Shown: positions 7,216 through 16,578, counted from the first letter of the stretch. The stretch: DNA of 64,000 bases from JAWLBY01 sp041687455 (GCA_041687455.1 JAWLBY010000006.1:62001-126000); one strand, 5' to 3'. Notes: generated by a model not told the origin, from the letters alone. A program made the numbers and translations.

Positions 7216-9006
7216 ATGACGACTGCCTACAAGATCACCGAACACAAGTACGACATGGTCGTCGTCGGCGCCGGCGGCGCCGGCCTGCGGGCGACTTTCG
7301 GACTGGCCCAGAAGGGCCTCAACACCGCCTGCATCAGCAAGGTGTTCCCGACCCGCTCGCACACGGTCGCGGCGCAGGGCGGCATTTCCGCCGCACTCGC
7401 GAACATGGGCGAGGACGACTGGCGCTTCCATTTCTACGACACCATCAAGGGCTCCGACTGGCTCGGCGACCAGGATGCGATCGAGTACATGTGCCGCGAG
7501 GCGATTCCGGCCATCATCGAGCTGGAGCATTACGGCGTGCCGTTCTCGCGCACCGAGGACGGCAAGATCTACCAGCGCCCGTTCGGCGGCATGACCACGC
7601 ACTTCGGCAAGGGCACCGCGCAACGCACCTGCGCTGCCGCCGACCGCACCGGCCACGCGATCCTGCACACGCTGTACCAGCAGTCGCTGGCGCACGACGC
7701 GCGGTTCTTCATCGAATTCTTCGCGCTCGACCTGATCATGGACGAGGAGGGCGCCTGTCGCGGCGTGCTGGCGCTGGAAATGGCCACCGGCGAGCTGCAC
7801 CTGTTCCGCAGCCACGGCGTCGTGCTGGCGACCGGCGGCTACGGCCGCGCCTATTTCTCGGCGACCTCGGCGCACACCTGCACCGGCGACGGTGGCGGCA
7901 TGGTGCTGCGCGCCGGCCTGCCGCTGCAGGACATGGAGTTCGTCCAGTTCCACCCGACCGGCATCTACGGTGCCGGCTGCCTGATCACCGAAGGCGTGCG
8001 CGGCGAGGGCGGCTACCTGACCAACTCGAAGGGCGAGCGCTTCATGGAGCGCTATGCCCCGAATGCCAAGGATCTCGCTTCACGCGACGTGGTCAGTCGG
8101 GCGATGACGATCGAGATCCGCGAAGGCCGCGGCGTCGGCGCCGACGCCGATCACATCTTCCTGAACCTGATGCACCTTGGTCCCGAGGTGATCAACGAGA
8201 AGCTGCCGGGCATTTCCGAGACCGCGAAGATCTTCGCCGGCGTCGACGTGACCCGTCAGCCGATCCCGGTGCTGCCGACCGTGCACTACAACATGGGCGG
8301 CATCCCGACCAACTACCACGGCGAAGTCGTGCAGTTGAAGGATGGCGACCCGGATCGCGTCGTGCCTGGCCTGTACGCAATCGGCGAAGCCGCCTGCGTG
8401 TCGGTGCACGGCGCCAACCGGCTCGGCTCGAACTCGCTGCTCGACCTGGTCGTGTTCGGCCGCGCAGTGGCCAATCGCTGCGCCGAGACGATCAAGCCCG
8501 GCGCCAACCACAAGCCGCTGCCGGCATCGGCCTGCGACCAGGCGCTGGCCAACCTCGATCGTGCCCGCAATGCCGATGGCGGCACGCCGACCGCGCAGTT
8601 GCGCGACCGGATGCAGCGCACGATGCAGGGTCACGCCGCGGTGTTCCGCACCGGCGAGACGCTGCAGGAAGGCGTGACGAAGATCCGCGAGATCAACGCC
8701 GGATTCAGCGACATCCGCGTCAGCGACCGCTCGCTGGTCTGGAACTCCGACCTGATCGAAACGCTCGAGCTGCAGAACCTGCTCGGTCAGGCGGTGGTGA
8801 CGATGGTGTCGGCCGAAAACCGCAAGGAATCGCGCGGCGCGCACGCCCGCGAAGACTACGCCGATCGCGACGACGTCAACTGGCACAAGCACACGCTGTG
8901 CTGGATCGACGACGCCGGCGGAACCCGGATCGACTACCGCCCGGTGCACATGTACACGCTGACGAAGGATGTCGACGTGGTGCCGCCGAAGCCGCGAACC
9001 TATTGA
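7216..9006 (+). CDS. sdhA: Succinate dehydrogenase flavoprotein subunit
   Basis: The catalytic subunit that oxidises succinate to fumarate. The 596-residue protein has the FAD-binding glycines VVVGAGGAG at 15-23 and the covalent-flavin motif RSHTVAAQGG, with the modified histidine at about 49. It also has the substrate-binding segments HPTGIYGAG and TEGVRGEGG, and the late SLLDLVVFGR helix. It starts seven bases after sdhD. Unusually, a repeat-bearing gap of 113 bases separates it from sdhB. Confidence 0.98.
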   Translation: MTTAYKITEHKYDMVVVGAGGAGLRATFGLAQKGLNTACISKVFPTRSHTVAAQGGISAALANMGEDDWRFHFYDTIKGSDWLGDQDAIEYMCREAIPAIIELEHYGVPFSRTEDGKIYQRPFGGMTTHFGKGTAQRTCAAADRTGHAILHTLYQQSLAHDARFFIEFFALDLIMDEEGACRGVLALEMATGELHLFRSHGVVLATGGYGRAYFSATSAHTCTGDGGGMVLRAGLPLQDMEFVQFHPTGIYGAGCLITEGVRGEGGYLTNSKGERFMERYAPNAKDLASRDVVSRAMTIEIREGRGVGADADHIFLNLMHLGPEVINEKLPGISETAKIFAGVDVTRQPIPVLPTVHYNMGGIPTNYHGEVVQLKDGDPDRVVPGLYAIGEAACVSVHGANRLGSNSLLDLVVFGRAVANRCAETIKPGANHKPLPASACDQALANLDRARNADGGTPTAQLRDRMQRTMQGHAAVFRTGETLQEGVTKIREINAGFSDIRVSDRSLVWNSDLIETLELQNLLGQAVVTMVSAENRKESRGAHAREDYADRDDVNWHKHTLCWIDDAGGTRIDYRPVHMYTLTKDVDVVPPKPRTY

Positions 9007-9011
9007 CGGCA

Positions 9012-9111
9012 GGGATTCGGGATCGGGGATTCGGGATCGGCAAGAGCGTGAGCCGCCCGTGTGCCCGATGCCCGCAGTAACGAATCCCGAATCTCGAATC
9101 CCGAATCCCGG
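9012..9111. repeat. GGGATTCGGGAT-type inverted repeat between sdhA and sdhB
   Basis: Two tandem units of GGGATTCGGGATCG (about 9012-9040) face an inverted array CGAATCCCGAATCTCGAATC and its continuation (about 9081-9111), with 40 bases between. Transcribed, it would fold into a long stem-loop inside the operon. Repeats of this type are common between genes in Xanthomonadales genomes. Confidence 0.8.
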
Positions 9112-9119
9112 ACACAGAC

Positions 9120-9908
9120 ATGGCTGAATTCACTCTGCCGAAGAACTCCAAGGTCACCAGGGGCAAGCACTACCCGGTGCAGAACCCGAAGGGTGCGGTC
9201 CGCACGTTCAAGGTGTACCGGTGGAATCCGGACGACGGCGCCAATCCGCGCGTCGACACCTACGAGATCGACACCGCGAGCTGCGGACCGATGGTTCTCG
9301 ACGCCCTGCTGAAGATCAAGAACGAGATCGATCCGACGCTGACGTTCCGCCGTTCCTGCCGCGAGGGCATCTGCGGCAGTTGTGCGATGAACATCGACGG
9401 CACCAACACGCTGGCCTGCACCAAGGCGATCGACGACTGCAGCAGCAAGCAGGTGCCGATCTATCCGCTGCCGCACATGCCGGTGGTCAAGGACCTGGTG
9501 CCCGACCTGACGCATTTCTTCGCCCAGTATGCGTCGATCAAGCCGTGGCTGCGCACGCAAAGCCCGGCGCCGCCGGATCGCGAGCGGTTGCAGTCGCCGG
9601 AAGACCGCAAGAAGCTCGACGGACTGTACGAGTGCATCCTGTGCGCCTGCTGCTCGACCAGTTGCCCGAGCTACTGGTGGAACGGCGACCGTTACCTCGG
9701 TCCGGCGATCCTGCTGCAGGCGTATCGCTGGATCGCCGACAGCCGCGACGAGGACACCGGTGCACGACTCGACGAGCTCGAGGATCCGTTCCGACTGTAC
9801 CGCTGCCACACGATCATGAACTGCACGCGCACCTGTCCGAAGGGCCTGAATCCGGCCAAGGCGATCGGCGAGATCAAGAAGCTGATGGTGCAGCGGCGCG
9901 GGCTCTGA
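9120..9908 (+). CDS. sdhB: Succinate dehydrogenase iron-sulfur subunit
   Basis: The electron-transfer subunit of complex II, 262 residues. The [2Fe-2S] ligands are CREGICGSC (80-88) plus C100. The [4Fe-4S] site is CILCACCSTSCP and the [3Fe-4S] site is CHTIMNCTRTCP. It lies downstream of a stem-loop repeat that may change the stability of the sdhCDA and sdhB parts of the message. Confidence 0.98.
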   Translation: MAEFTLPKNSKVTRGKHYPVQNPKGAVRTFKVYRWNPDDGANPRVDTYEIDTASCGPMVLDALLKIKNEIDPTLTFRRSCREGICGSCAMNIDGTNTLACTKAIDDCSSKQVPIYPLPHMPVVKDLVPDLTHFFAQYASIKPWLRTQSPAPPDRERLQSPEDRKKLDGLYECILCACCSTSCPSYWWNGDRYLGPAILLQAYRWIADSRDEDTGARLDELEDPFRLYRCHTIMNCTRTCPKGLNPAKAIGEIKKLMVQRRGL

Positions 9909-10086
9909 GCGCTGTGCGCGAGACCCGTCCGCCGCGGCCTTGTCGGCATGACTGGCCGCCGCTGGCGAATTCCGCCACAACGGCGGCGTGTCTCGCCCTC
10001 GTCGGTACGGGCTCGCTTCCGCACAATCGCTGCCGGCCGCGAGCGACCGTGCATGGTGCGGGTCGGCGTTCGGCCGGAGAGGCTCG

Positions 10087-10509
10087 ATGAATCCGCAACT
10101 GATGCTGTGGCCCGCGGTGGCGATGGCCGCACTGGTGTTCGTCGTCTGGTGGCGAATGTACTTCGAGCGTCTCGCGCAGATGAAGCGCGACCGAATCCAT
10201 CCGCAAACCGTTGCCACTTCGCGTGAAGCCTCGGCCCGGCTCACCGACAGCCGCGCTGCGGACAACTTCCGCAACCTGTTCGAGCTGCCGGTGCTGTTCT
10301 ACGCCGCGCTGTTCGTCGCCCACGCTACCGGCCAGGTCGGCGTCGCGACGCTGTCACTGGCCTGGGCCTTCGTTGCGTTGCGGGTGCTGCACAGCATGAT
10401 CCAGTGCAGTTACAACCGCGTCATGCACCGCTTCTTCAGTTACGTTGCCGGCGGACTGGTGCTGTGGGCGCTGTGGGGCGTGCTGGCGTTCGGTCTGTGG
10501 TCGCCGTGA
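10087..10509 (+). CDS. MAPEG-family membrane protein
   Basis: A 140-residue, four-helix membrane protein of the MAPEG family (membrane-associated proteins in eicosanoid and glutathione metabolism). The family features RAADNFRNLFELPVLFYAA and LRVLHSMIQCSYNRVMHRF are present. The bacterial substrate is unknown. GGAGAGG stands before the ATG at 10087. Its stop overlaps the GTG start of sdhE (GTGA), so it is co-translated with SDH assembly genes although its function looks unrelated. Confidence 0.85.
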   Translation: MNPQLMLWPAVAMAALVFVVWWRMYFERLAQMKRDRIHPQTVATSREASARLTDSRAADNFRNLFELPVLFYAALFVAHATGQVGVATLSLAWAFVALRVLHSMIQCSYNRVMHRFFSYVAGGLVLWALWGVLAFGLWSP

Positions 10510-10772
10510 TCGGCGAACCGTCGGCAGATGACGCCGCCGAACTGCGCCGACTGCGCTGGCGCTGCCGGCGCGGCATGCGCGAGCTGGACCAGTTGATGCT
10601 GCGCTATCTCGACCGTCGCTGGCTGGACGCTTCGGCCGCCGAGCGGCAGCGCTTCGAGCATCTGCTCGGCATCGAGGATGACCGGCTGTGGCGCTGGTTC
10701 ATGGGCCGCGAACCGGTCGACGACCCGGCCTGCGATGACATCGTCCGGCTCATCCTTGACCTTCCGCATTGA
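10506..10772 (+). CDS. sdhE: FAD assembly factor SdhE
   Basis: A small chaperone (88 residues) that promotes covalent flavinylation of SdhA. The signature RGMRELD is at about residues 21-27, followed by the helical bundle ERQRFEHLLGIEDDRLWRWF. The GTG start overlaps the preceding gene's stop. Located after sdhB and before ygfX, as in related genomes; some databases name it CptB. Confidence 0.94.
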   Translation: MIGEPSADDAAELRRLRWRCRRGMRELDQLMLRYLDRRWLDASAAERQRFEHLLGIEDDRLWRWFMGREPVDDPACDDIVRLILDLPH

Positions 10773-11169
10773 ACGCCGGCCGCCGCCGGCCGGGTCACTG
10801 ATCACGGCACTCGCGCTGCTCGCCGGCGTGGCGCTGGCGCTGTCGGACCTCGACTGGCCGATTGCCGCGATGGCTTGGGCAACGGCCGTCGCGGTCTCAT
10901 CGATCGAACTGCACAGACGGCGTCGGCTCCGACCGGCCGCGATCGAGCTGCTGGCACCGGACGCGCTGCGGCTGCACTGGCGCGGCGGCGAAGATGAAGA
11001 CGTGCGGCTGGTTCGCTGGCAGCGGCTCGGGCCGCTGGTGCTGATCGACGTCGAGGGCCGGCGCCGGCTGCGGCTCGAGCATTGGCTGGCTGGCCTGCCG
11101 GTGAACGCATGCCGTCGATTGCTGCGCCACCTGGCGCGGATGCGCCCGGCCGGCGACGGCAGCGTGTAA
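10735..11169 (+). CDS. ygfX: YgfX-like membrane protein (CptA family partner of SdhE)
   Basis: A protein of about 144 residues with two transmembrane helices near the N-terminus (about 20-55) and a small basic cytoplasmic domain. This matches the YgfX layout, and YgfX is encoded next to sdhE in gammaproteobacteria. It overlaps sdhE by 38 bases if the ATG at 10735 is used; a TTG at 10756 is an alternative. Assignment rests mostly on position and topology, since sequence conservation in this family is low. Confidence 0.7.
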   Translation: MTSSGSSLTFRIERRPPPAGSLITALALLAGVALALSDLDWPIAAMAWATAVAVSSIELHRRRRLRPAAIELLAPDALRLHWRGGEDEDVRLVRWQRLGPLVLIDVEGRRRLRLEHWLAGLPVNACRRLLRHLARMRPAGDGSV

Positions 11170-11198
11170 GCTGCGCGCTTCTCCAGAGTCCGACGCGC

Positions 11199-12443
11199 AT
11201 GTTCCATCCGCTATCGCTCTCGATCGGCCTGCGCTACACCCGCGCCAAGCGCCGCAATCATTTCATCTCGTTCATATCGCTGGTGTCGATGCTCGGCATC
11301 GCGCTCGGCGTGACCGCGCTGATCACGGTGATCTCGGTCATGAACGGCTTCGAACAGGAACTGCGCGCGCGCATTCTCGGCATGGTCTCGCACGCGACGA
11401 TCAGCGGCGCCGGCGAACCGCTGGCGGACTGGCCGCGGGCGGTCGACGTTGCACTGGACGATCCGCGGGTCATCGCTGCTGCGCCATTCGTCGAGGGTGA
11501 AGCGATGCTGCACGGTCGCAACGACCGGCCGGCGCAGTTGCGAGGCGTGCTGCCGGAGCGTGAGGCGAGCGTCTCGGATATCGCCGGCTCGATGCGCGCC
11601 GGCTCGCTCGACTCGCTGCAGGCCGGCGCATTCAACATCGTGCTCGGCAGCGAACTGGCGCTGTGGCTCGGCGTCGATGTCGGCGACCGGGTGCAGTTGT
11701 TCGTCGCCAGCGGCAGCTTCACGCCGGTCGGTTTCGTGCCGCGCGCGAAGGCGTTCCGGGTCAGCGGAATTTTCCAGATGGGGCTGCAGGAGGCCGATCT
11801 CGGGCTGGCGCTGGTGCACATGGAAGACGCCCAGAAACTGCTCCGCCTCGGCGACGGCGTCAGCGGCGTCCGGCTCAAGCTGACCGACATGTTCGATGCC
11901 TGGAAGGTCGCCCGCGACCTGACCGACCGGATGGACTCGATCTACCGGATCCGCGACTGGGCGCAGGAACATGCAAGTTTTTTCCGTGCCGTGAAAACCG
12001 AAAAGACGGTGATGTTCGTGATCCTGTCGCTGATCATCGCGGTGGCCGCATTCAATCTGGTCTCGTCGCTGATCATGCTGGTCACCGACAAGCAGTCGGA
12101 CATCGCCATCCTGCGCACGCTCGGCATGACGCCGCGGCACGTCATGGCGGTGTTCGTCGTGCAGGGCACGCTGATCGGGGTCATCGGCATCGCCCTCGGG
12201 GTGCTCGGCGGCGTCCTGCTGACGCTGAACCTGCACCACGTCGTCGACGCGATCGAATCGATGTTCGGTTTCGAGGTGATGCCGGCCGACATCTACTACA
12301 TCACCGGCGTGCCGACCCTGCTGCGCGGCGACGACGTCGGCATGATCACGGTGATGGCTTTCGTGCTGTGCATGCTGGCGACGCTGTATCCGGCCTGGCG
12401 TGCGGCGCGGACCGATCCGGCCATGGCGCTGCGTTATGAATAG
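11199..12443 (+). CDS. lolC: Lipoprotein-releasing ABC transporter permease LolC/E
   Basis: An inner-membrane permease that extracts outer-membrane lipoproteins for hand-over to LolA. The 414-residue protein has the N-terminal RYTRAKRRNHFISFISLVSM motif, a large periplasmic domain, and three C-terminal FtsX-type helices ending in YPAWRAARTDPAMALRYE. Only one permease gene is present next to lolD, so a single LolF-like subunit may serve in place of separate LolC and LolE. A second gene elsewhere cannot be excluded. Confidence 0.94.
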   Translation: MFHPLSLSIGLRYTRAKRRNHFISFISLVSMLGIALGVTALITVISVMNGFEQELRARILGMVSHATISGAGEPLADWPRAVDVALDDPRVIAAAPFVEGEAMLHGRNDRPAQLRGVLPEREASVSDIAGSMRAGSLDSLQAGAFNIVLGSELALWLGVDVGDRVQLFVASGSFTPVGFVPRAKAFRVSGIFQMGLQEADLGLALVHMEDAQKLLRLGDGVSGVRLKLTDMFDAWKVARDLTDRMDSIYRIRDWAQEHASFFRAVKTEKTVMFVILSLIIAVAAFNLVSSLIMLVTDKQSDIAILRTLGMTPRHVMAVFVVQGTLIGVIGIALGVLGGVLLTLNLHHVVDAIESMFGFEVMPADIYYITGVPTLLRGDDVGMITVMAFVLCMLATLYPAWRAARTDPAMALRYE

Positions 12444-12456
12444 TCTGGAAGCGGAC

Positions 12457-13158
12457 ATGCAGCGAAACTCCGAACAGCCGGTGCTGCGCTGCAGCGGCCT
12501 GGCCAAGACCTATGCCGAGGGCAAGTTGCGCACGCCGGTGTTCGCCGGCATCGATCTGTCGATCGCTCCCGGCGAGCGGGTCGCGATCGTCGGCGCATCG
12601 GGCGCCGGCAAGAGCACGTTGCTGCACCTGCTCGGCGGACTCGATACGCCGACCTCGGGCGAGGTCTGGGTTGCCGACCAGGCGATGTCACGGCTCGGTG
12701 ACGCCGAGCGTGGCCGGCTGCGCAATCGTTCGCTCGGCTTCATCTACCAGTTCCATCATCTGCTGCCCGAGTTCACCGCGCTCGAGAACGTGATGATGCC
12801 GCTGATGATCGGCGGCACCGCACGCGACGAAGCCGCACGACGTGCGGCGGGCCTGCTCGAGCGGGTCGGTCTCGGCCAGCGCATGCAGCACAAGCCCGGC
12901 GAGATGTCCGGCGGCGAGCGGCAGCGCTGCGCGGTGGCGCGTGCGCTGGTCACCCGGCCAGCCTGCGTGCTGGCCGACGAGCCGACCGGCAATCTCGACG
13001 AGCGCACCGCCGCCAACGTCTACGAAATGATGATCGAGCTGAACCGCGAGATCGCGACCAGCTTCATCGTCGTGACCCACGATCGCGCGCTGGCGCGACG
13101 GATGGATCGCACGCTGGAACTGCACGAGGGTTGCCTGCAGCCGCTGGCGGACGGGTAG
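12457..13158 (+). CDS. lolD: Lipoprotein-releasing ABC transporter ATPase LolD
   Basis: The ATPase that drives the Lol permease. It has Walker A GASGAGKST, signature MSGGERQR and Walker B VLADEPTG, at the family's usual length of 233 residues. I use the ATG at 12457, which has GGAAG five bases upstream; an ATG at 12436 overlapping lolC would add seven residues. Confidence 0.96.
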   Translation: MQRNSEQPVLRCSGLAKTYAEGKLRTPVFAGIDLSIAPGERVAIVGASGAGKSTLLHLLGGLDTPTSGEVWVADQAMSRLGDAERGRLRNRSLGFIYQFHHLLPEFTALENVMMPLMIGGTARDEAARRAAGLLERVGLGQRMQHKPGEMSGGERQRCAVARALVTRPACVLADEPTGNLDERTAANVYEMMIELNREIATSFIVVTHDRALARRMDRTLELHEGCLQPLADG

Positions 13159-13191
13159 CGCCACCGGCGGACGACGAGGGGACGATGCCGC

Positions 13192-15561
13192 GTGGATGCC
13201 GAGATCGCCATCGCCCAGCGTCCGCGTGGTTCGCGCATCAAGCCTGCATCGACCACCACCGCTTTCGGGCGGATCGCGCTGGCATCGCCGGCCGGTGCTG
13301 CATTGCTGCTCGCCGGCGCGTCGATCGCGATGCTGCAGGCCAGTCTGCCATCGCCGGCCTGGCTCACCGCGGCGATGCTGCTGTCGGTCGTGCTGCTGTG
13401 GCGCGCCCGGCCACTCGCCGTCGTCGCGATTCCGCTGCTCGGTTTCGCGTGGGCCTCGCTGCACGGCGGCTGGGCGATGCAGGCGCGCTTGCCGCCCGAT
13501 CTGGTCGGGCATCCGCTGCAACTCGAGGGTCGCATCGTCGGTCTGCCGCATGCCGGCGAACGGCGTGTCAGTTTCGACTTCGACGTCGTCGAATCGGACG
13601 GAGCCACCGCCGCACTGGCCGGCCGTCGACTCCGGCTCGGCTGGTACGGCACGCCGCCGGTGGCGCTGGAGCCGGGACAGCACTGGCAACTGACGGTGTC
13701 GCTCAAACGGCCGCGAGGCGTGCTGAATCCGGGCGGCTTCGACTACGAACGTCGTGCGCTGCAACGGCGGATCGCCGCTACCGGTCACGTCCGTGATGGC
13801 GCCAGCAACCGCCTGTTGGCCGGCACGACGTCGATCGACCACTGGCGCATGCGGCTGTCGGCTGCGATTGCCGAACAGGTGCCCGGGCACGGCGCGCGCT
13901 TCCTGCAGGGGCTCGCGGTCGGCGACACGCGTGCGCTCGGCGACCGCGACTGGCAGGTGCTGCGTGCGACCGGCCTGAGTCACCTGTTGGCCATTTCCGG
14001 CCTGCACATCGGCCTGCTGGCGAGTTTCGGCGTGCTGCTCGCGCGCGCTCTGTACTGGCTGCGGCCTTCGTTGGCACTGCGACTGCCGCGACCGCTCGCG
14101 GCGGCCGGCGCTGCGTTGCTGCTCGCGAGCGGCTACGCGCTGCTGGCAGGCTTCGGACTGCCGGTGCAACGGGCGCTGATCATGGTCGCGGTGGCGCTGC
14201 TGGCGGTACTGCTGCGACGCAGCCTGCGACCGCTGCAGGCGCTGTCGATCGCTGCGATCGCGATCGTGCTGCTCGACCCGCTGGCGATTCTCGGCGCCGG
14301 CTTCTGGTTGTCGTTCGTCGGCGTGCTGTGGCTGCTGCTGTGCCTGCGAGGCGGCGACAGCGGCTTCGGTGCTTCCGCGCGCAGCCTGCTGGCGGCGCAA
14401 TGGGCGATGAGCATCGGCCTGCTGCCGCTGAGCCTGTGGTTCTTCGGCCAGGCCTCGCTGGCCGGTCTGCTGGCCAACCTGCTGGCGGTGCCGTGGGTCA
14501 GTCTTGTGGTCGTACCGGGCTGTCTGCTCGGCGTCTCCCTGCTGGCCGTCTGGCCGGACGCCGGCGGCGCGCTGCTGCAGGGCTCGGCCTGGGCGATGGA
14601 GCGGCTGTGGTCGGTGGCCGAGACGATCGCCGGATGGCCGTGGGCGCAGTTGTCGACCGCGGAAGCGACATTGCCGGCCTTGCTGCTGGCCTCGCTCGGC
14701 GTGCTGTGGCTGCTGTTGCCGCGTCCGCTGCCGGGCAAGCCGCTGGCGCTGTTGCTGCTGCTGCCGATGCTGCTGCCGGCACGCGAGCGGCTCGCCGATG
14801 GCGAGTGGGAGCTGCATCTGTTCGACGTCGGGCAGGGCCTGGCGGCACTGGTCCGCACCGCCGACCACGCGCTGCTGTACGACGCCGGGCCGGCGTTCGA
14901 CGGTGGGCTCGACTTCGGGCAGGCCGCCGTCGTGCCCGGCCTGCGGGCGCTGGCGATCGAACGACTGGACCGGTTCGTCGTCAGCCACGGCGACAATGAC
15001 CACGCCGGCGGCGCCGGCGCAGTGCGCGCCGCCTACGCACCGCCGAGCTTGCTGAGCGGCGAGCCGAAGCGGGCCGGCGGCGTTCCCTGCGTCGCCGGCT
15101 CGAGCTGGCAGTGGTCCGGCGTGCGCTTCGAGCTGCTGCATCCGACCGCCGGTTTTCCCGAACTCGGCAACCAGAGCTCGTGCGTGCTACGGATCGACGG
15201 CACCGGCGGTTCGCTGCTGCTGCCCGGCGATATCGACGAGGTCGTCGAGGCCCGCCTGCTGCGCAGCGCGGCCGACCGGCTGCCGGCGCGGGTGCTGGTC
15301 GTGCCGCACCACGGCAGCGGCAGCTCGTCGAGCCCGGCTTTCGTCGATGCGGTCGCTGCCGAGATCGCGCTGATCGGCGTCGGGCACGGCAACCGCTTCG
15401 GGCATCCGCGGGCCGAGGTCATCGAACGCTACGCCGGCGCCGGCAGCCGGCTCATCGACACCGCCGCGTCCGGCGCGATCCGGCTGCGCATGCATGCCGA
15501 CGGCCGGATCACGCTTGGCCAGCGGCGGCAACAGCAGCGGCGTTTCTGGCACGAAGGCTGA
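13192..15561 (+). CDS. comEC: DNA internalisation competence protein ComEC/Rec2
   Basis: An inner-membrane channel for uptake of single-stranded DNA during natural transformation. The 789-residue protein has an N-terminal DUF4131-type region and the multi-helix competence domain (GLSHLLAISGLHIGL is characteristic). The C-terminal metallo-beta-lactamase-like domain contains LFDVGQGLAALV, SHGDNDHAGG and VPHHGSGSSSS. It starts with GTG at 13192, with GAGGGG upstream. A MITE-like element lies just downstream. Confidence 0.95.
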   Translation: MDAEIAIAQRPRGSRIKPASTTTAFGRIALASPAGAALLLAGASIAMLQASLPSPAWLTAAMLLSVVLLWRARPLAVVAIPLLGFAWASLHGGWAMQARLPPDLVGHPLQLEGRIVGLPHAGERRVSFDFDVVESDGATAALAGRRLRLGWYGTPPVALEPGQHWQLTVSLKRPRGVLNPGGFDYERRALQRRIAATGHVRDGASNRLLAGTTSIDHWRMRLSAAIAEQVPGHGARFLQGLAVGDTRALGDRDWQVLRATGLSHLLAISGLHIGLLASFGVLLARALYWLRPSLALRLPRPLAAAGAALLLASGYALLAGFGLPVQRALIMVAVALLAVLLRRSLRPLQALSIAAIAIVLLDPLAILGAGFWLSFVGVLWLLLCLRGGDSGFGASARSLLAAQWAMSIGLLPLSLWFFGQASLAGLLANLLAVPWVSLVVVPGCLLGVSLLAVWPDAGGALLQGSAWAMERLWSVAETIAGWPWAQLSTAEATLPALLLASLGVLWLLLPRPLPGKPLALLLLLPMLLPARERLADGEWELHLFDVGQGLAALVRTADHALLYDAGPAFDGGLDFGQAAVVPGLRALAIERLDRFVVSHGDNDHAGGAGAVRAAYAPPSLLSGEPKRAGGVPCVAGSSWQWSGVRFELLHPTAGFPELGNQSSCVLRIDGTGGSLLLPGDIDEVVEARLLRSAADRLPARVLVVPHHGSGSSSSPAFVDAVAAEIALIGVGHGNRFGHPRAEVIERYAGAGSRLIDTAASGAIRLRMHADGRITLGQRRQQQRRFWHEG

Positions 15562-15620
15562 CCCGGCGGTCAGGACGTCCGAACCGCCGATCGGCGCCGC
15601 CGCCATCGCGGCGCCGCTTC

Positions 15621-15868
15621 AACCGGGATATTTCATGGGGAGCGGATGATCACGCCGGGCTTTGCGGCGAGCGCAAGGCGCGACGACCCCGAGTTGCAGG
15701 CCCCACTCGGGGGAGGGCAACGCAGCGATCGCCGCAAAGAACAGGCGGGGGCCGCGTCAGCGGAGAATTGCGGCGGACCAGCTTGTACGTCGCCCGTTCT
15801 TCCGGCGCAGTGAGCGATTGCCGCGAAATCCATGGCGATTCTCCGCGACCTCATGAAATATCCGGGTT
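15621..15868. repeat. 248-bp MITE-like element between comEC and exbB
   Basis: Twenty-base inverted repeats bound it. The left one is AACCGGGATATTTCATGGGG (15621-15640). The right one is its inverse (15849-15868), matching at 18 of 20 positions. The interior has no credible ORF and contains short internal repeats. The rest of the 369-bp gap holds no gene. I could not see a clear target-site duplication. The right end lies about 15 bases before a possible extended -10 for exbB. Confidence 0.7.
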
Positions 15869-15879
15869 AACAGCCCGGC

Positions 15880-15888
15880 TGCTAAGAT
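15880..15888 (+). promoter_or_regulatory. Possible extended -10 promoter for exbB
   Basis: TGCTAAGAT fits an extended -10 element 43 bases before the exbB start. The -35 region would fall in the inverted repeat of the neighbouring MITE-like element and does not match the consensus. Confidence 0.35.
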
Positions 15889-15930
15889 TCCGCCCGGCGC
15901 GAGCGGCGCCGATCCCGGGAGAATCGCGGC

Positions 15931-16578
15931 GTGTGGGAACTGATCAAGGCGGGTGGCTGGGTGATGTGGCCGATCATGGCCTGCGCGGTGCTGAGCCTCG
16001 CGATCATCCTCGAACGCTTCTGGACCCTGCGACGCCGTGAAATCGCGCCCGTCACGCTGGGCGGCGAAGTACGCGACTGGGCGGCAACCGGCAAGCTGGA
16101 TCCGGCCCACATCGACGCACTGCGGCAGACCTCGCCGCTCGGCGAAGTGCTGGCGGCCGCGCTCGACGTCCGGCAGAGGCCGCGCGAGCAGATCAAGGAG
16201 CGGATCGAGGACGTCGGCCGTCACGTCGCGCACGACATGGAGCGCTTCCTGAACACGCTCGGCACGATCGCCGGCATCACGCCGCTGCTCGGCCTGCTCG
16301 GCACCGTGTTCGGCATGATCCGCATGTTCCTCGGCATTCTCGAGTCCGGCGTCGGCGACGCCAGCCGGCTCGCCGGCGGTATCGGCGAGGCGCTGGTCAG
16401 CACCGCGGCCGGCCTGTGCGTGGCGATCCCGGCGCTGATGTTCTACCGCTACTTCCGTGGCCTGGTCGCCGCGCACGTGGTCGAAATGGAGAAGCAGGCG
16501 ATCGCGCTGCTCGACACCATCGAGACCGGCGCACCGAAAGCGCCCGCGGTCCGCGCCCGGCGCCCGGTGGCCCGGTGA
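15931..16578 (+). CDS. exbB: ExbB/TolQ-type proton channel subunit
   Basis: An inner-membrane motor subunit that uses the proton gradient with ExbD. It is 215 residues, with a first helix after WELIKAGGWVMWPIM and the conserved LGTIAGITPLLGLLGTVFGMI segment, then the last helix ending in the cytoplasm. The GTG start at 15931 has GGGAG upstream. It heads an overlapping run exbB-exbD-msbA-lpxK-kdsB, so the motor is tied genetically to lipid A export rather than to a TonB gene. Confidence 0.92.
   Translation: MWELIKAGGWVMWPIMACAVLSLAIILERFWTLRRREIAPVTLGGEVRDWAATGKLDPAHIDALRQTSPLGEVLAAALDVRQRPREQIKERIEDVGRHVAHDMERFLNTLGTIAGITPLLGLLGTVFGMIRMFLGILESGVGDASRLAGGIGEALVSTAAGLCVAIPALMFYRYFRGLVAAHVVEMEKQAIALLDTIETGAPKAPAVRARRPVAR

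Noticed and set aside
12688..15141. Long open frame (817 codons) on the minus strand opposite comEC
   Set aside because: It is glutamine- and arginine-rich with no domain pattern, and the plus strand encodes a complete ComEC. It is an antisense artefact of high GC content.
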